A stretch of DNA of 64,000 bases from Neptuniibacter victor (GTDB taxonomy: Bacteria; Pseudomonadota; Gammaproteobacteria; Pseudomonadales; Balneatricaceae). The translations under genes and the position numbers were made by a program. The DNA is taken from positions 1,984,001 through 2,048,000 of the forward strand of contig AP025763.1 in the NCBI GenBank assembly GCA_027943745.1, read 5' to 3'. How positions within the stretch are numbered: the stretch's first letter is position 1; each line of letters starts with the position of its first letter. Shown one piece after another: positions 41,925-50,311 of this stretch. Under the pieces are notes generated by a model, which saw nothing but the letters and a program-made list of their open reading frames with translations, had not been told where the DNA came from and made no database searches.

Positions 41925-42589
41925 GCAACCACCGCCTTATTCACTTCCAACACAGCAATATCTACCTGGTCCGGCCCTTCATTATGAACGTGAACCGCCG
42001 CCGTTGTTTCCAGTGTGATAGACCCTTGAAGCCCTGCCCCAGCGAATAATTTCAGGCCCCGCCCATCTGCTACAGTTGAACCGCCGACACGCAACACGCA
42101 TTGATTAGCATCTGCACTGGCTTGGATAATCAACTCTTTACGGTTTGGGTTTGCCGCTGCAATTTGCTGTTTTGACCCACTAGTAACAGGTATATCCTCA
42201 GCATCACTAACCGTTGATTCATCCAATGAAACGGCCACTTCATCAACCGTTACACTGATCGTTCCCAGGTTGACAGACGCGCCAATTTCAGCCGCATTTT
42301 CAACATGCACCCCGTTTGAAGATGCTGCAATCTGAACAACATTTTCATCACCAGATGCAACGATACGACCATGAGACACACGAAGCTCAACCACTTCAGC
42401 AGATGAATGACGGTTAGTAATTGTCAACGAGGTAAACGGCTTTAACTGGGTAGAGTCCCGACCATGCAAAGGCGCTTTTTCACCATTGTTCGACTGAATT
42501 AAAACCCGTGAACCGACATCAACACGGACCCAGGAACCGGAAGCGGAATAATCGACCGATTCACCAGGCTGCAATAATTTCTTAAACAT
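41921..42589 (-). CDS. beta-rich structural protein (penton/vertex candidate), 222 aa
   Basis: Beta-strand-rich throughout with little helix. A segment AANPNRKELIIQASADANQC followed by GLKLFAGAGLQGSITLETTAAVHVHN is the short beta-sandwich module found in phage surface proteins. It is encoded directly before the LamG spike and shares an ATGA overlap with it, so penton-base or spike-anchor is a reasonable guess; no homology is proven. Confidence 0.6.
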   Translation of the reverse strand: MFKKLLQPGESVDYSASGSWVRVDVGSRVLIQSNNGEKAPLHGRDSTQLKPFTSLTITNRHSSAEVVELRVSHGRIVASGDENVVQIAASSNGVHVENAAEIGASVNLGTISVTVDEVAVSLDESTVSDAEDIPVTSGSKQQIAAANPNRKELIIQASADANQCVLRVGGSTVADGRGLKLFAGAGLQGSITLETTAAVHVHNEGPDQVDIAVLEVNKAVVA

Positions 42590-42590
42590 C

Positions 42591-43016
42591 TTATTTCCTC
42601 GTGCCTTTATAGATCATCACAAGCACCACCACAGCTAATACAGCCAGCAACACATACAGAAAGGGCTTGAAAATATCGGTTAAGGTGTCCGCGATAATGG
42701 TTTGCCCCTGGGTTTGTGCTGCCAGTGAAACCTTTTCAACGGTGTCTATTGTTCGCTGATTTGCCCCTTCAATTGCTTCAAATACTTGTTCAGAATTCGC
42801 CTCTGCAAAATCAAAACTTTCCTTGGCAATTTCAAAGGCTTCATACACCACTTCACCCGCCGCATTGATAGCGCCATGATCAGTTAATGTCAGCTCTACG
42901 TTGTCACCTGAATTGGTAACAATGTTGGAATTTTCTACATCTTCAACAGAGGCATTAACCGTCTTATTAACGGTGCTTTGTTTCGATTCTTGTTTAGAAT
43001 TAGAACGCCCACCCAT
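42591..43016 (-). CDS. tail-anchored phage membrane protein, 141 aa
   Basis: Soluble polar N-terminus (Ser/Asn-rich), a helical centre, and one C-terminal membrane segment (PFLYVLLAVLAVVVLVMIYKGTRK) with a basic end. Unrecognised. In a virion with an inner membrane it would sit with its head toward the capsid. The start at 43016 shares one base with the upstream stop. Confidence 0.6.
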   Translation of the reverse strand: MGGRSNSKQESKQSTVNKTVNASVEDVENSNIVTNSGDNVELTLTDHGAINAAGEVVYEAFEIAKESFDFAEANSEQVFEAIEGANQRTIDTVEKVSLAAQTQGQTIIADTLTDIFKPFLYVLLAVLAVVVLVMIYKGTRK

Positions 43017-43324
43017 TAGCGAACCTCTATTTTATAAATCGTTTGATTGTGACTATCTCTACCGACCACTACAGGCCGATACTTCCTACCAATACGAGCC
43101 AATCCGCGCCGCCTGGTATGAAACAGAATTGCATCACAATGATTACGCTTTGCCATTTGATAAAATTCGGATAAATGAAGCGCTACACCTTTACCGATGC
43201 AGCAGCAGATAACCATTTCAGGTCCCCGCCTCTCGATCACTGTTAACAGTGAGCCGTTCCACTCAAATAGAGATACCGCGCCCGACTTAACATCTCTTTC
43301 GATTGCTTCATCATCCCCGAACAT
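43016..43324 (-). CDS. hypothetical phage protein, 102 aa
   Basis: Small, basic, two cysteines (VICCCIGKGVALHL) and a strongly basic RRRGLARIGRKYR patch. No membrane segment. It sits between membrane-protein genes in the structural operon. No function recognised. Confidence 0.55.
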   Translation of the reverse strand: MFGDDEAIERDVKSGAVSLFEWNGSLLTVIERRGPEMVICCCIGKGVALHLSEFYQMAKRNHCDAILFHTRRRGLARIGRKYRPVVVGRDSHNQTIYKIEVR

Positions 43325-43349
43325 TACCGGCTTTAAGCGCTTAGCAACT

Positions 43350-43565
43350 TCAGGCGACCAACTGAGTTTTTGATACTTCGTAATTATTTTTTTTACGAAA
43401 TATCACCCACAACAGAAAAATCACCCCAGCAGCCAGCGCCCAGGTAAGCACCGGATTACCTTTAATAATGACCAAGCCGCCATTATCATTGGTGCTTCCA
43501 CCGATCCCCGCAGAACCACCAACAGCAGGACCAGCGGCCCCGCCTGTTATTGATGGGATTTTCAC
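43350..43565 (-). CDS. glycine-rich single-TM phage protein, 71 aa
   Basis: GTG start at 43565 overlapping the previous stop (GTGA). A glycine-rich head (GGAAGPAVGGSAGIGGSTNDNGG), then a membrane segment (PVLTWALAAGVIFLLWVIF) and a basic KKNNYEVSK tail. Layout resembles small corticovirus membrane proteins. Confidence 0.6.
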   Translation of the reverse strand: MKIPSITGGAAGPAVGGSAGIGGSTNDNGGLVIIKGNPVLTWALAAGVIFLLWVIFRKKNNYEVSKTQLVA

Positions 43566-43870
43566 GATTTTTTACCCGCGAATAGATCAAATAGCACAAC
43601 TAAAACAACCAGCGCAGCCAAAATACCACCGCCGATCACTAGCCAATTAGCCATGTTTTGAGCACCTGAAACCTTCCCTGTAAGGTTGGCTCCATCATTA
43701 TTAACGCGCGTTTCCTGTTGATTAGCGGAAGTGGTTTGATATACCCCCGCCTTCTCTCGCTGCTCGTTAAGGTAACCAGCCGCTTTAATTGTCAACGCTT
43801 CGCTAATAAAGTTTGTCCAAGAGCCGAGAGCATTGCTCTCGACACTTTGGGCGCTTTCAGAAGTAGTCAT
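43562..43870 (-). CDS. single-TM phage protein, 102 aa
   Basis: A polar helical N-terminus and a C-terminal membrane segment (WLVIGGGILAALVVLVVLFDLF) ending in AGKKS. The stop shares 4 nt with the next gene. It lies 10 bp after the capsid-protein stop and is probably co-expressed with it. Virion membrane protein by context. Confidence 0.6.
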   Translation of the reverse strand: MTTSESAQSVESNALGSWTNFISEALTIKAAGYLNEQREKAGVYQTTSANQQETRVNNDGANLTGKVSGAQNMANWLVIGGGILAALVVLVVLFDLFAGKKS

Positions 43871-43880
43871 AATCTACCCC

Positions 43881-44711
43881 CTAGCTCTGGTAATTATCTT
43901 TACCCAGATCTTTTACACCTTCGACCAAACAGCGCACGTTTTCAGCCGTACCAGCATCAAAGTTAAGCTCTAAGCTGTTTATGTGACGAGGATCAAATAG
44001 ATCAGAGAAGACAAAGCCACGTTCGCAGAAATCAACCACGAACCAGGTATCCTGGGGAACAAGACCTAGAACGCGCTGCATATACTCAACCGATTCTTTA
44101 CGGCCATAATATTTACGCGCACCATCTTTTTTAACTTCAACAACCTTTAGACCACCGCCTTTTAACCACAAACGGCGATACTTCAAACCGCCCTTAGTAG
44201 GCAAATTCAGATAACTTTGCTCACCTGTTGAGTTAACGATGATGGTCTGAGGACGTAGCGAAGGAATGTAACGACGATAAGGCTGTGATTCAGATGCCCA
44301 CGCTTCAACCTTGATATAAGGAGTCGTTGGCGTAAGCGTATCGGCCTGGTCGAATAGAAGACGAATGTTATCAGATGGCAACGTCACCAAACCTGAGAAC
44401 ATTTGACCCGCATCGGTTTTACCGTCTAGCTGACCTAGTTCGATCAAATAGAAGAAAGGCGCTGAACTTGGCGTGTAGTTGCCTTTGTATTTATCCTTGG
44501 TTACTAGCTCAGTACCCAGGGCTTCAACAATCACGCCTTCGTTATGAACACCGCCCATATCAATGGAAACTTTTTCCATCTCAGCAGGAGGAATATTCGA
44601 TTCAATAACAATTTGTTGATAAGTAGGGCCATTGGTTAATTTAACCCAGGCTTCCTGACCTTCACCAACACCTTCAACAGCATTTAACTTAAATGGAAGA
44701 GTACGAGACAT
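43881..44711 (-). CDS. major capsid protein candidate (PM2 P2-like double-barrel)
   Basis: 276 aa, the length of PM2 P2 (about 269). Beta-rich with few helices: MSRTLPFKLNAVEGVGEGQE, LTNGPTYQQIVIESNIPPAE, then long strands through PFFYLIELGQLDG and a C-terminal beta-rich part with FVVDFCERGFVFSDLFDPRH. It is located between the packaging ATPase and the membrane genes, as in corticoviruses, and no other protein of capsid size is present. Assignment as capsid rests on size, position and memory of the P2 family. Confidence 0.72.
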   Translation of the reverse strand: MSRTLPFKLNAVEGVGEGQEAWVKLTNGPTYQQIVIESNIPPAEMEKVSIDMGGVHNEGVIVEALGTELVTKDKYKGNYTPSSAPFFYLIELGQLDGKTDAGQMFSGLVTLPSDNIRLLFDQADTLTPTTPYIKVEAWASESQPYRRYIPSLRPQTIIVNSTGEQSYLNLPTKGGLKYRRLWLKGGGLKVVEVKKDGARKYYGRKESVEYMQRVLGLVPQDTWFVVDFCERGFVFSDLFDPRHINSLELNFDAGTAENVRCLVEGVKDLGKDNYQS

Positions 44712-44725
44712 TTCCAGACCCTCCC

Positions 44726-44863
44726 TTAAAGGTTATTAGCAAGCTCTTGAGCACGAGCGTTTGAGGAACGGCGAAGTGCCATCGTAATTAGAGCGCCAAG
44801 AATCATTACAACCAGCATTGAGATTACAAGCTTCTTGTCTACGTACTTCATAAAACTATTCAT
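44726..44863 (-). CDS. 45-aa single-pass membrane protein before the capsid gene
   Basis: Too short for standard predictors: MNSFMKYVDKKLVISMLVVM, then a continued hydrophobic run ILGALITMAL and RRSSNARAQELANNL. Membrane segment of about 20 residues with basic flank. It ends 15 bp before the capsid gene and starts after the terminator at 44966-44987, so it opens the structural operon. Confidence 0.6.
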   Translation of the reverse strand: MNSFMKYVDKKLVISMLVVMILGALITMALRRSSNARAQELANNL

Positions 44864-44965
44864 TTTCGAAACCCTTGGATTTAAGGAATAAATTCAACAG
44901 GTAACGATTCGACTTCATAAAACCCCGTTTCTGTAAACCCCCCAGGGGTAAATTAATTTAGGCAA

Positions 44966-44987
44966 CAAAAAAGGGGCCTAAGCCCCT
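44966..44987 (-). terminator. terminator after the packaging ATPase gene
   Basis: On the minus strand: perfect stem AGGGGC / GCCCCT with a TTAG loop, followed by a run of six T. It separates the early/middle genes from the structural operon, so a separate late promoter should lie between here and 44863. Confidence 0.85.
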
Positions 44988-45007
44988 ATATCCTCTACAC
45001 TCCCCCA

Positions 45008-45649
45008 TTAACGAGGGATTTTCTTATATTCAAGCTGTACTCTTTCAGGTTCTTTACCCGATTGTTTAAGCCAGTATTCTAGCGGTGTAAGCTCTTTTAT
45101 CTGCCCTGGCGTTAATGCGCACAACTTAGCCATCCGATCAACGTCAGCCCCTTCCTGAATTCCTACCCATTTTGTCGGACACTGGTTATAAGCGGTTTTA
45201 CTAATTTCGGTTCCACGCTGAGTAGTTAGATGGATCTGCGCGCCATACTTTCGACCACGGTTTAGCAGGATGCCAAAATACTTAGTGGCACGACTTACCG
45301 TTTCAGTTACTGTTGCCAGCTCCTCAATCGTCACATAAGTTGGCTTTGCACCATCCAAGATACTAATCACCATCTGACACCAGATCTCAAACGTTTTTAC
45401 ATCAGCATCACCCGAATAAGCCAACCGAAAACCGCGACCCCGCTTAAGCTCTTCGACCAGGGCTTTTTTAAATGAAGGCAACGTATAAAAACGCCGCGCC
45501 GGATGGTCCTCGTCTGGGTCCCAAAGCACATGCCTGACTTTAGATCTAGGTATTAATTTATTCTGAAATAACGCCTGGGACTTTCCCCCACCTGAGCAAG
45601 CTAAATACAGAGTGTTCAGGTTTGGCAAGCTTGTATCGGGGTTCCTCAT
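45008..45649 (-). CDS. PM2 P9-like packaging ATPase
   Basis: 213 aa. Walker A LACSGGGKSQAL at ~14-22, a Walker B-like VTIEELATVTE near 105, and a following arginine region (GRKYGAQIHLTTQRGTE) characteristic of the HerA/FtsK-type packaging ATPases of membrane-containing viruses. The small size and absence of a membrane segment differ from filamentous-phage Zot. It loads the genome into preformed capsids. Start overlaps the upstream gene by 4 nt (ATGA). Confidence 0.8.
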   Translation of the reverse strand: MRNPDTSLPNLNTLYLACSGGGKSQALFQNKLIPRSKVRHVLWDPDEDHPARRFYTLPSFKKALVEELKRGRGFRLAYSGDADVKTFEIWCQMVISILDGAKPTYVTIEELATVTETVSRATKYFGILLNRGRKYGAQIHLTTQRGTEISKTAYNQCPTKWVGIQEGADVDRMAKLCALTPGQIKELTPLEYWLKQSGKEPERVQLEYKKIPR

Positions 45650-46242
45650 GCTGCTACCTCTTCGACCCTTTTGGTTGTTTTTGATGCGGGTAAGCGATAG
45701 CGCTTTTTCCTTTTCTCAGGAACAATCAAGCCTGATTTAATATCCTGGTGCTGCTCCCAGACAGCCCAACCGATACAAACAGTTTTCCGAGCCAAGTTAA
45801 TTTCAGCCTCCCACTTTTCAACGATGTCAGCCAGCCAATCAGGTGTAACACCGCCACCATAGTTGAGCAAAACAGGAATAAGCGCCTCGTGAAAGTCTTC
45901 GCGCATTTCATCAGTGATCACAACAGGGTTTAAAAGTTTCTCCAACCCCGTAGCTATGCCGCCCGTAGCAACAGCCGCTTCAACCTTTGCTTTAAACTGC
46001 CTGGCTTCATCACTTAGCTTTTCTTCAACCTGTTTACCCGTTACAGCCTTAGTTTCAGAGGCTTCAACATCAGGATCGGCCCCCACATCCACAGCACCAA
46101 GCGCGGCTAATACATCCTCAGTACCCGTATTTTCAACGCTTTCAAGCTGTTCAGTGTCTTCAACTAATGGGGTTTCAACGGGGGTAATTCCCCCCGTTTC
46201 CTGTTCAGGTTCTGTCAATGGTTTTGCTGTATCATCAGCCAT
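45646..46242 (-). CDS. acidic hypothetical phage protein, 198 aa
   Basis: The N-terminal third is disordered and acidic (MADDTAKPLTEPEQETGGIT), the middle is helical, the C-terminus is basic (PEKRKKRYRLPASKTTKR). No domain recognised. Possible scaffold or DNA-entry partner for the ATPase, with which it is coupled by ATGA. A candidate regulatory motif (AATTAACATTGC) lies just before its start. Confidence 0.55.
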   Translation of the reverse strand: MADDTAKPLTEPEQETGGITPVETPLVEDTEQLESVENTGTEDVLAALGAVDVGADPDVEASETKAVTGKQVEEKLSDEARQFKAKVEAAVATGGIATGLEKLLNPVVITDEMREDFHEALIPVLLNYGGGVTPDWLADIVEKWEAEINLARKTVCIGWAVWEQHQDIKSGLIVPEKRKKRYRLPASKTTKRVEEVAA

Positions 46243-46255
46243 AGTTACCCTCGGT

Positions 46256-46267
46256 AATTAACATTGC
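46256..46267. promoter_or_regulatory. conserved AATTAACATTGC motif before the ATPase operon
   Basis: The 12-mer AATTAACATTGC at 46256-46267 recurs at 51037 and, with one change, at 51134, all next to phage promoter regions. It lies 14 bp upstream of the 46242 start. A common activator or repressor site is proposed; no protein is identified. Confidence 0.45.
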
Positions 46268-46284
46268 ACGTTTTTACTAGTCAA

Positions 46285-46680
46285 CTAGCTGGATTGAGCA
46301 AGCTTTATGCTTGTACCAACACCCAGCACTATTAAAGCGGTTATACCCAAACCCTTTAATACCTTTCGGAACCCGCTTTTTTGCTCAGTAGATGGAGCGG
46401 ATTTCGATTCCTCAACCGTTGCAACCGGATGATTAATCTCGGATGGCTCAAAATCTTCAACCACTTCAGCAACAGGCTCTTTTTCAACGATCTCAGCCAC
46501 ACCAGGGCTTAATAAATATTCTTGATGCTTTTTACCCTGAAGCATCGCGCCACAACTTTTATTTTTACAGTGACCAAAGACCATGGGAACCCGATTAGAG
46601 CCCACTACCTTATCGGCTACCGCCATCTGATCAGATTCGCATTTTGGACACTGCACGTAATGCTTAATTTGCTTTGCCAT
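46285..46680 (-). CDS. zinc-ribbon protein with C-terminal membrane segment
   Basis: 131 aa. A TFIIS/Ogr-like zinc ribbon (YVQCPKCESDQMAVADKVVG, FGHCKNKSCGAML; two CxxC-type pairs) is followed by an acidic linker and a membrane segment (LGITALIVLGVGTSIKLAQ). PM2 has a late-gene activator with a zinc-finger-like motif, so this may be its counterpart, but the membrane anchor is unusual for such a factor. Overlaps the upstream gene by 17 nt. Confidence 0.6.
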   Translation of the reverse strand: MAKQIKHYVQCPKCESDQMAVADKVVGSNRVPMVFGHCKNKSCGAMLQGKKHQEYLLSPGVAEIVEKEPVAEVVEDFEPSEINHPVATVEESKSAPSTEQKSGFRKVLKGLGITALIVLGVGTSIKLAQSS

Positions 46681-46969
46681 GATCTCTTAACTCCCCTTTT
46701 TCAATCATCAATTCAAGACGATTTATTACCTCTGAATCAGGTTCATTTCCATTGAATACATCCAGCCCCGCTTTTTCGCTGAGCGAAAGATATTCTTCAG
46801 AAATTAGGTGTTTTGAACTCTCGCCATCAATCACCACATCAACGACCAAGCCCCCTTGATCATCTCTCATGCATGCAAAATCTACAGAGCTTAAATCATT
46901 GGCCTTGATCATTTGATCTACAGCACAACCAAAAAAAGCAACAAGACTTTCTCTTTGTTCCAGCTCCAT
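46664..46969 (-). CDS. hypothetical phage protein, 101 aa
   Basis: Acidic, mixed secondary structure (MELEQRESLVAFFGCAVDQM, FACMRDDQGGLVVDVVIDGE). The start overlaps the upstream stop by one base (TAATG). No domain recognised; early/middle operon position only. Confidence 0.5.
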   Translation of the reverse strand: MELEQRESLVAFFGCAVDQMIKANDLSSVDFACMRDDQGGLVVDVVIDGESSKHLISEEYLSLSEKAGLDVFNGNEPDSEVINRLELMIEKGELRDHGKAN

Positions 46970-47205
46970 TACTTAGAAACCTTAACAATACGATTTACGA
47001 CTTCATTATTAACCTGGTGCATCATTTCAACACCGGAAATAATTTGACCGATCGCATCACCATACTTTTCAATGGCTTTCATAGGATTCATTGCTAGTGA
47101 CATTACATCAAAGCCTTCTGCTGCATGCTCTTTGAATTCAGCGACACCCTTTGCCAGCGCTTCATTCGCCACTTGGTTTAGTGCAATTAATTCTTCGTTA
47201 TTCAT
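46969..47205 (-). CDS. hypothetical helical phage protein, 78 aa
   Basis: Almost entirely amphipathic helix (MNNEELIALNQVANEALAKG, GQIISGVEMMHQVNNEVVNR). Similar short helical proteins act as scaffold or regulator in phages; nothing specific is visible. Co-transcribed with its neighbours by 1-nt and short spacings. Confidence 0.5.
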   Translation of the reverse strand: MNNEELIALNQVANEALAKGVAEFKEHAAEGFDVMSLAMNPMKAIEKYGDAIGQIISGVEMMHQVNNEVVNRIVKVSK

Positions 47206-47222
47206 ATCGTTAAACCTTTTAT

Positions 47223-47492
47223 CTACGTTTTAATGTTAAGTGCTGCTTTTTCTTCTGGGGAAAGCTTATCCATAGCGCTTTTTTTCAAATCATCTTTACG
47301 GCGCCGCTCCGCTTCACGCCTTAGCCTGGCTTCATCTTCTAGTTTGTGAAACTCCCACCATTCACGCACCCTCTCGACCTTGGAACTATCAATATCAACC
47401 CAGATTATTGAAGCTGGCTTGCTTCTTATTGGCACTGCTATATCAACCACGCCATTAGGCGCAATTAAAAAAGCTAAACTCTCCGATATCAT
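47223..47492 (-). CDS. hypothetical phage protein with charged helix, 89 aa
   Basis: Start moved to ATG 47492, which overlaps the replication-protein stop (ATGA); an upstream start would overlap further. A beta-strand N-terminus (SLAFLIAPNGVVDIAVPIRS) precedes a long charged helix (EDEARLRREAERRRKDDLKK). Could bind nucleic acid or the Rep protein; unproven. Confidence 0.55.
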   Translation of the reverse strand: MISESLAFLIAPNGVVDIAVPIRSKPASIIWVDIDSSKVERVREWWEFHKLEDEARLRREAERRRKDDLKKSAMDKLSPEEKAALNIKT

Positions 47493-49732
47493 GTAACCGC
47501 ACCCCATTCTTCATACTCGAACCAGTTAGACAGCAACCCTGTTTTGTCCTGGTGCTCAATTGGAGGATCTTTTTCATAGAATTTTTCAATTAATGCAGGT
47601 GTCATACCCAGCCAACGGCGCTTGAATCGGCGACAATGCATAGACAATTGATAGTTTTTGAACCACAGAGAGTCCGGCCTTTTCTCAGGCTTCCACGCCT
47701 CGCCATCACCCTTGGGAGGAAGAACCGCGCAGCCGTCATAATATTGATCACGCTTCGCCCAGGCCGTAAATGCTTCGATCCAGTATTTACCTTTTAAAAC
47801 GATCTGATACTTACTAACTTTTGCAGGAAGGGTATTAAGAACACCGCGCACACCTTCAAGTTTTTCTCCAATAGATTTACGCTTTTTGGTTTTCTGTTCT
47901 GGTGAGAGTTCTTTGTTCTGGCGCACATTATCCAGGGCATCATTTAGCTTTTTACGTTCTGCAAACTTATCGCCGTATAGGTGCGACCAATAATCGTAAA
48001 CATCAGCAATAAGATGCCCCATTATTCCTAATTCGGAACGCTCAACACACGCCCACCCAGGAGCGCGCGCGCATTTAGAAATCCCATAACGATTACCACG
48101 AATGCGGCCCTGGTCGGATCTGCCTTCAGCTTTGGTTAAATACCCCGCCGCTTTAGCCATGTAAGCCCCTGCGTTTTCAGGATCTTTAATCTTCTCAAGG
48201 TGAGCAAAACCAAGCCCCCACAACTGCTCCAATCTAAAAGCCCACTCCCTGAACAAGAAGCGCGGAACGCGCCAGCGCATCAATACATGTATATGCGGAT
48301 TATCTTCACCAGCTTCATTTTTAGGACTCTCAGCAACCCAGCAATAATGCAATCTTTCAGGCTGTACAGGGCAGTAATTACCCTCCGCAACAATTGGATC
48401 TTTTCCCTTTTTTACCAGGTCATTAACATTATTAAATGTGCTGAAATCAGCAACCGCTTGATCACTACCCGCCATATCACCAGCAAGACCGCCGCCATCA
48501 CCTACCAGGCGCGCGCCCCTAATTTTTCGCCCCTTTGGATTACGCTCTAGGCAAGCCACTTTCCCCCAAGGGTAATGGCGCTCTTCAAACTTGCCAGAAC
48601 GCCAGCCGCGCTGATACATCTTCTGCGCTGCATCCATAAACCTGGACACTTCTTTTTGAACTGAGGTTTCCCACTCCCATTTCAACGGGGTAAATGGCCC
48701 TTCAGCCTTTTCAAACCCCGTGTTTTTATCGCCTGCATCAGATAAGTGACAGAAAGGAACCCCGCTACCTGCACAATAAACCTCCCCCCAGGAATACCCC
48801 TTATTGTCATCGCCTGGCACATAACGAATTTCAACCGCCCTGGACGCAACTTTACGAACCAGTTTTCGGCGCGATTGCTCATCAAGAGTTAGGGTTAAAA
48901 ACGTGGTAAACCCCCCTTTTTTAAGGGCCATATATGAGCAGCTATCAGAGATAGCAGCCGCACCACGCATGGTAAGCAGATCAGTAACACGATCCCCTTC
49001 CTGCATAGGAGGCAAACCATGCATCATGTTTTGCTGAGTACGAACACGGTAGGCATCATCCCAGCCGCGCGCCTCTACAATGGTAAACGCTGCATCTGGT
49101 TTAACCTGGGAATCTACCCCCGTAATCTCGCCCGTTTCTGGATCAAAATTTCTTACATCGTAATCCTTGCCGTTGTGCTGAGTGACCCAGCCGACCACTT
49201 TTTGATTGTTTTTATGGTCTTCATACGAATGCAACGGAGTATCAAGGCGCACAGAAACGCCGTCAGCGTGTTTTTTGTCCCACTTAGCCTGAACATCTTC
49301 AGCCGTTCTAATTCCCTGCTCCACAAACCACTGATCAGCCACACGCTGATTTCTCAGCCTGTCTTGACGTTCATAGAACCGTTGGGTGCTTAGTTTTCTA
49401 AACCAAGCATCAGAGCAAAATTCAGGCTCATTTGTAGGTGTCTGAGATTTGGGGGCCTTGACTAGCCTATAGCTCTCGGCTTCGCCGTTCGCCAAACCCC
49501 GCGCCTTGCGGCGCTGAAATTCATGCGCAGATTCGATACTTTCCCACACTTCAGGAAAGCGGTTTTTATCTACGTTATTTTGGAAAAACGGAATTAATCG
49601 ACCATCTTCATAATTCTTATCTAATTCAGAATTGAGCGGCCCTGGCTTCATCATTGAAAACGGTGGTTTTTGTGGGGATGTAAAAAAACCCAGACTAGCT
49701 GGGTTGTGGTTCTCCTGAACAGAGGCGCTCAT
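47489..49732 (-). CDS. rolling-circle replication initiator (HUH endonuclease, PM2 P12 type)
   Basis: 747 aa. The three HUH motifs are in order: FLTLTLDEQ near 280 (motif 1), NPHIHVLMRW near 485 (metal-binding HUH), and AGAYMAKAAGYLTK near 525 with two tyrosines four helical turns apart, as in superfamily-I Reps such as phiX174 A. It nicks the origin and stays covalently attached. The long N- and C-terminal regions are unassigned. Length and family fit corticovirus P12. Starts and stops overlap neighbours by 4 nt. Confidence 0.82.
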   Translation of the reverse strand: MSASVQENHNPASLGFFTSPQKPPFSMMKPGPLNSELDKNYEDGRLIPFFQNNVDKNRFPEVWESIESAHEFQRRKARGLANGEAESYRLVKAPKSQTPTNEPEFCSDAWFRKLSTQRFYERQDRLRNQRVADQWFVEQGIRTAEDVQAKWDKKHADGVSVRLDTPLHSYEDHKNNQKVVGWVTQHNGKDYDVRNFDPETGEITGVDSQVKPDAAFTIVEARGWDDAYRVRTQQNMMHGLPPMQEGDRVTDLLTMRGAAAISDSCSYMALKKGGFTTFLTLTLDEQSRRKLVRKVASRAVEIRYVPGDDNKGYSWGEVYCAGSGVPFCHLSDAGDKNTGFEKAEGPFTPLKWEWETSVQKEVSRFMDAAQKMYQRGWRSGKFEERHYPWGKVACLERNPKGRKIRGARLVGDGGGLAGDMAGSDQAVADFSTFNNVNDLVKKGKDPIVAEGNYCPVQPERLHYCWVAESPKNEAGEDNPHIHVLMRWRVPRFLFREWAFRLEQLWGLGFAHLEKIKDPENAGAYMAKAAGYLTKAEGRSDQGRIRGNRYGISKCARAPGWACVERSELGIMGHLIADVYDYWSHLYGDKFAERKKLNDALDNVRQNKELSPEQKTKKRKSIGEKLEGVRGVLNTLPAKVSKYQIVLKGKYWIEAFTAWAKRDQYYDGCAVLPPKGDGEAWKPEKRPDSLWFKNYQLSMHCRRFKRRWLGMTPALIEKFYEKDPPIEHQDKTGLLSNWFEYEEWGAVT

Positions 49733-50022
49733 CCTTGGCCCCTTTTCAATTTTTTTGATTTAACCTGAAACGGCAAATAAACACGCGATACTTTCCCGCG
49801 AATATACCAGGGCGCATTTGTTATCACCCACTCAAAAGGCTCACCTTTGCCGCGCACAACGGATTCAACTTCTTTATGAGAAATAAAATCAATCTTGATT
49901 CCCATCTTTTCTAAATGACCAATCACAGGCCCCTCAAATGAGATCGCCTTACCTTCAGCCAAATTACAAGCAAACTCTTTGAGAAAATTAGCGGCATTTT
50001 GCTGTTGTTTATTTAGCTTCAC
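49729..50022 (-). CDS. hypothetical early phage protein, 97 aa
   Basis: GTG start at 50022 overlapping the previous stop; ends 4 nt into the Rep gene (ATGA). A helical head (KLNKQQQNAANFLKEFACNL), a beta-rich middle, and a basic tail VKSKKLKRGQG. Possibly a Rep accessory factor; no family recognised. Confidence 0.55.
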   Translation of the reverse strand: MKLNKQQQNAANFLKEFACNLAEGKAISFEGPVIGHLEKMGIKIDFISHKEVESVVRGKGEPFEWVITNAPWYIRGKVSRVYLPFQVKSKKLKRGQG

Positions 50023-50222
50023 GATTCACCCCCAACCAAAGCAAGACGCTCGCTTAGAATACGCTCATATTCATCCATCGCGTTGAGCTGGCGCTTTAGC
50101 AAGTCCTGCATAGCCTCGCTCAACCCACCGAATGCTGGTGACATAATGTATTCCATCAGCTTCACAGCACGACTATGAAGCCCGTCTCTTTCAGCCTGCA
50201 TTCTTTGAACAAAATCATTCAT
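50019..50222 (-). CDS. hypothetical early phage protein, 67 aa
   Basis: Start at 50222 because its ATG overlaps the small upstream gene's TGA (ATGA). Two helices (MNDFVQRMQAERDGLHSRAV, GLSEAMQDLLKRQLNAMDEY), soluble. Unknown role in the early operon. Confidence 0.55.
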   Translation of the reverse strand: MNDFVQRMQAERDGLHSRAVKLMEYIMSPAFGGLSEAMQDLLKRQLNAMDEYERILSERLALVGGES

Positions 50223-50311
50223 GCTGTTAACCCCCAAACAACTGCAGCAGCCAACCAAAGAAACGAAGCAAAAGTAAGCTTTACAACAACGTATTTATGA
50301 CAACGCTTCAC
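50219..50311 (-). CDS. 30-aa membrane microprotein
   Basis: VKRCHKYVVVKLTFASFLWL AAAVVWGLTA from GTG 50311 to TGA 50219-50221. It shares 4-nt overlaps with both neighbours: GTGA with the upstream stop and ATGA with the downstream start. This double overlap is a strong sign that it is translated. One hydrophobic membrane segment with a basic head. No family recognised. Confidence 0.55.
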   Translation of the reverse strand: MKRCHKYVVVKLTFASFLWLAAAVVWGLTA

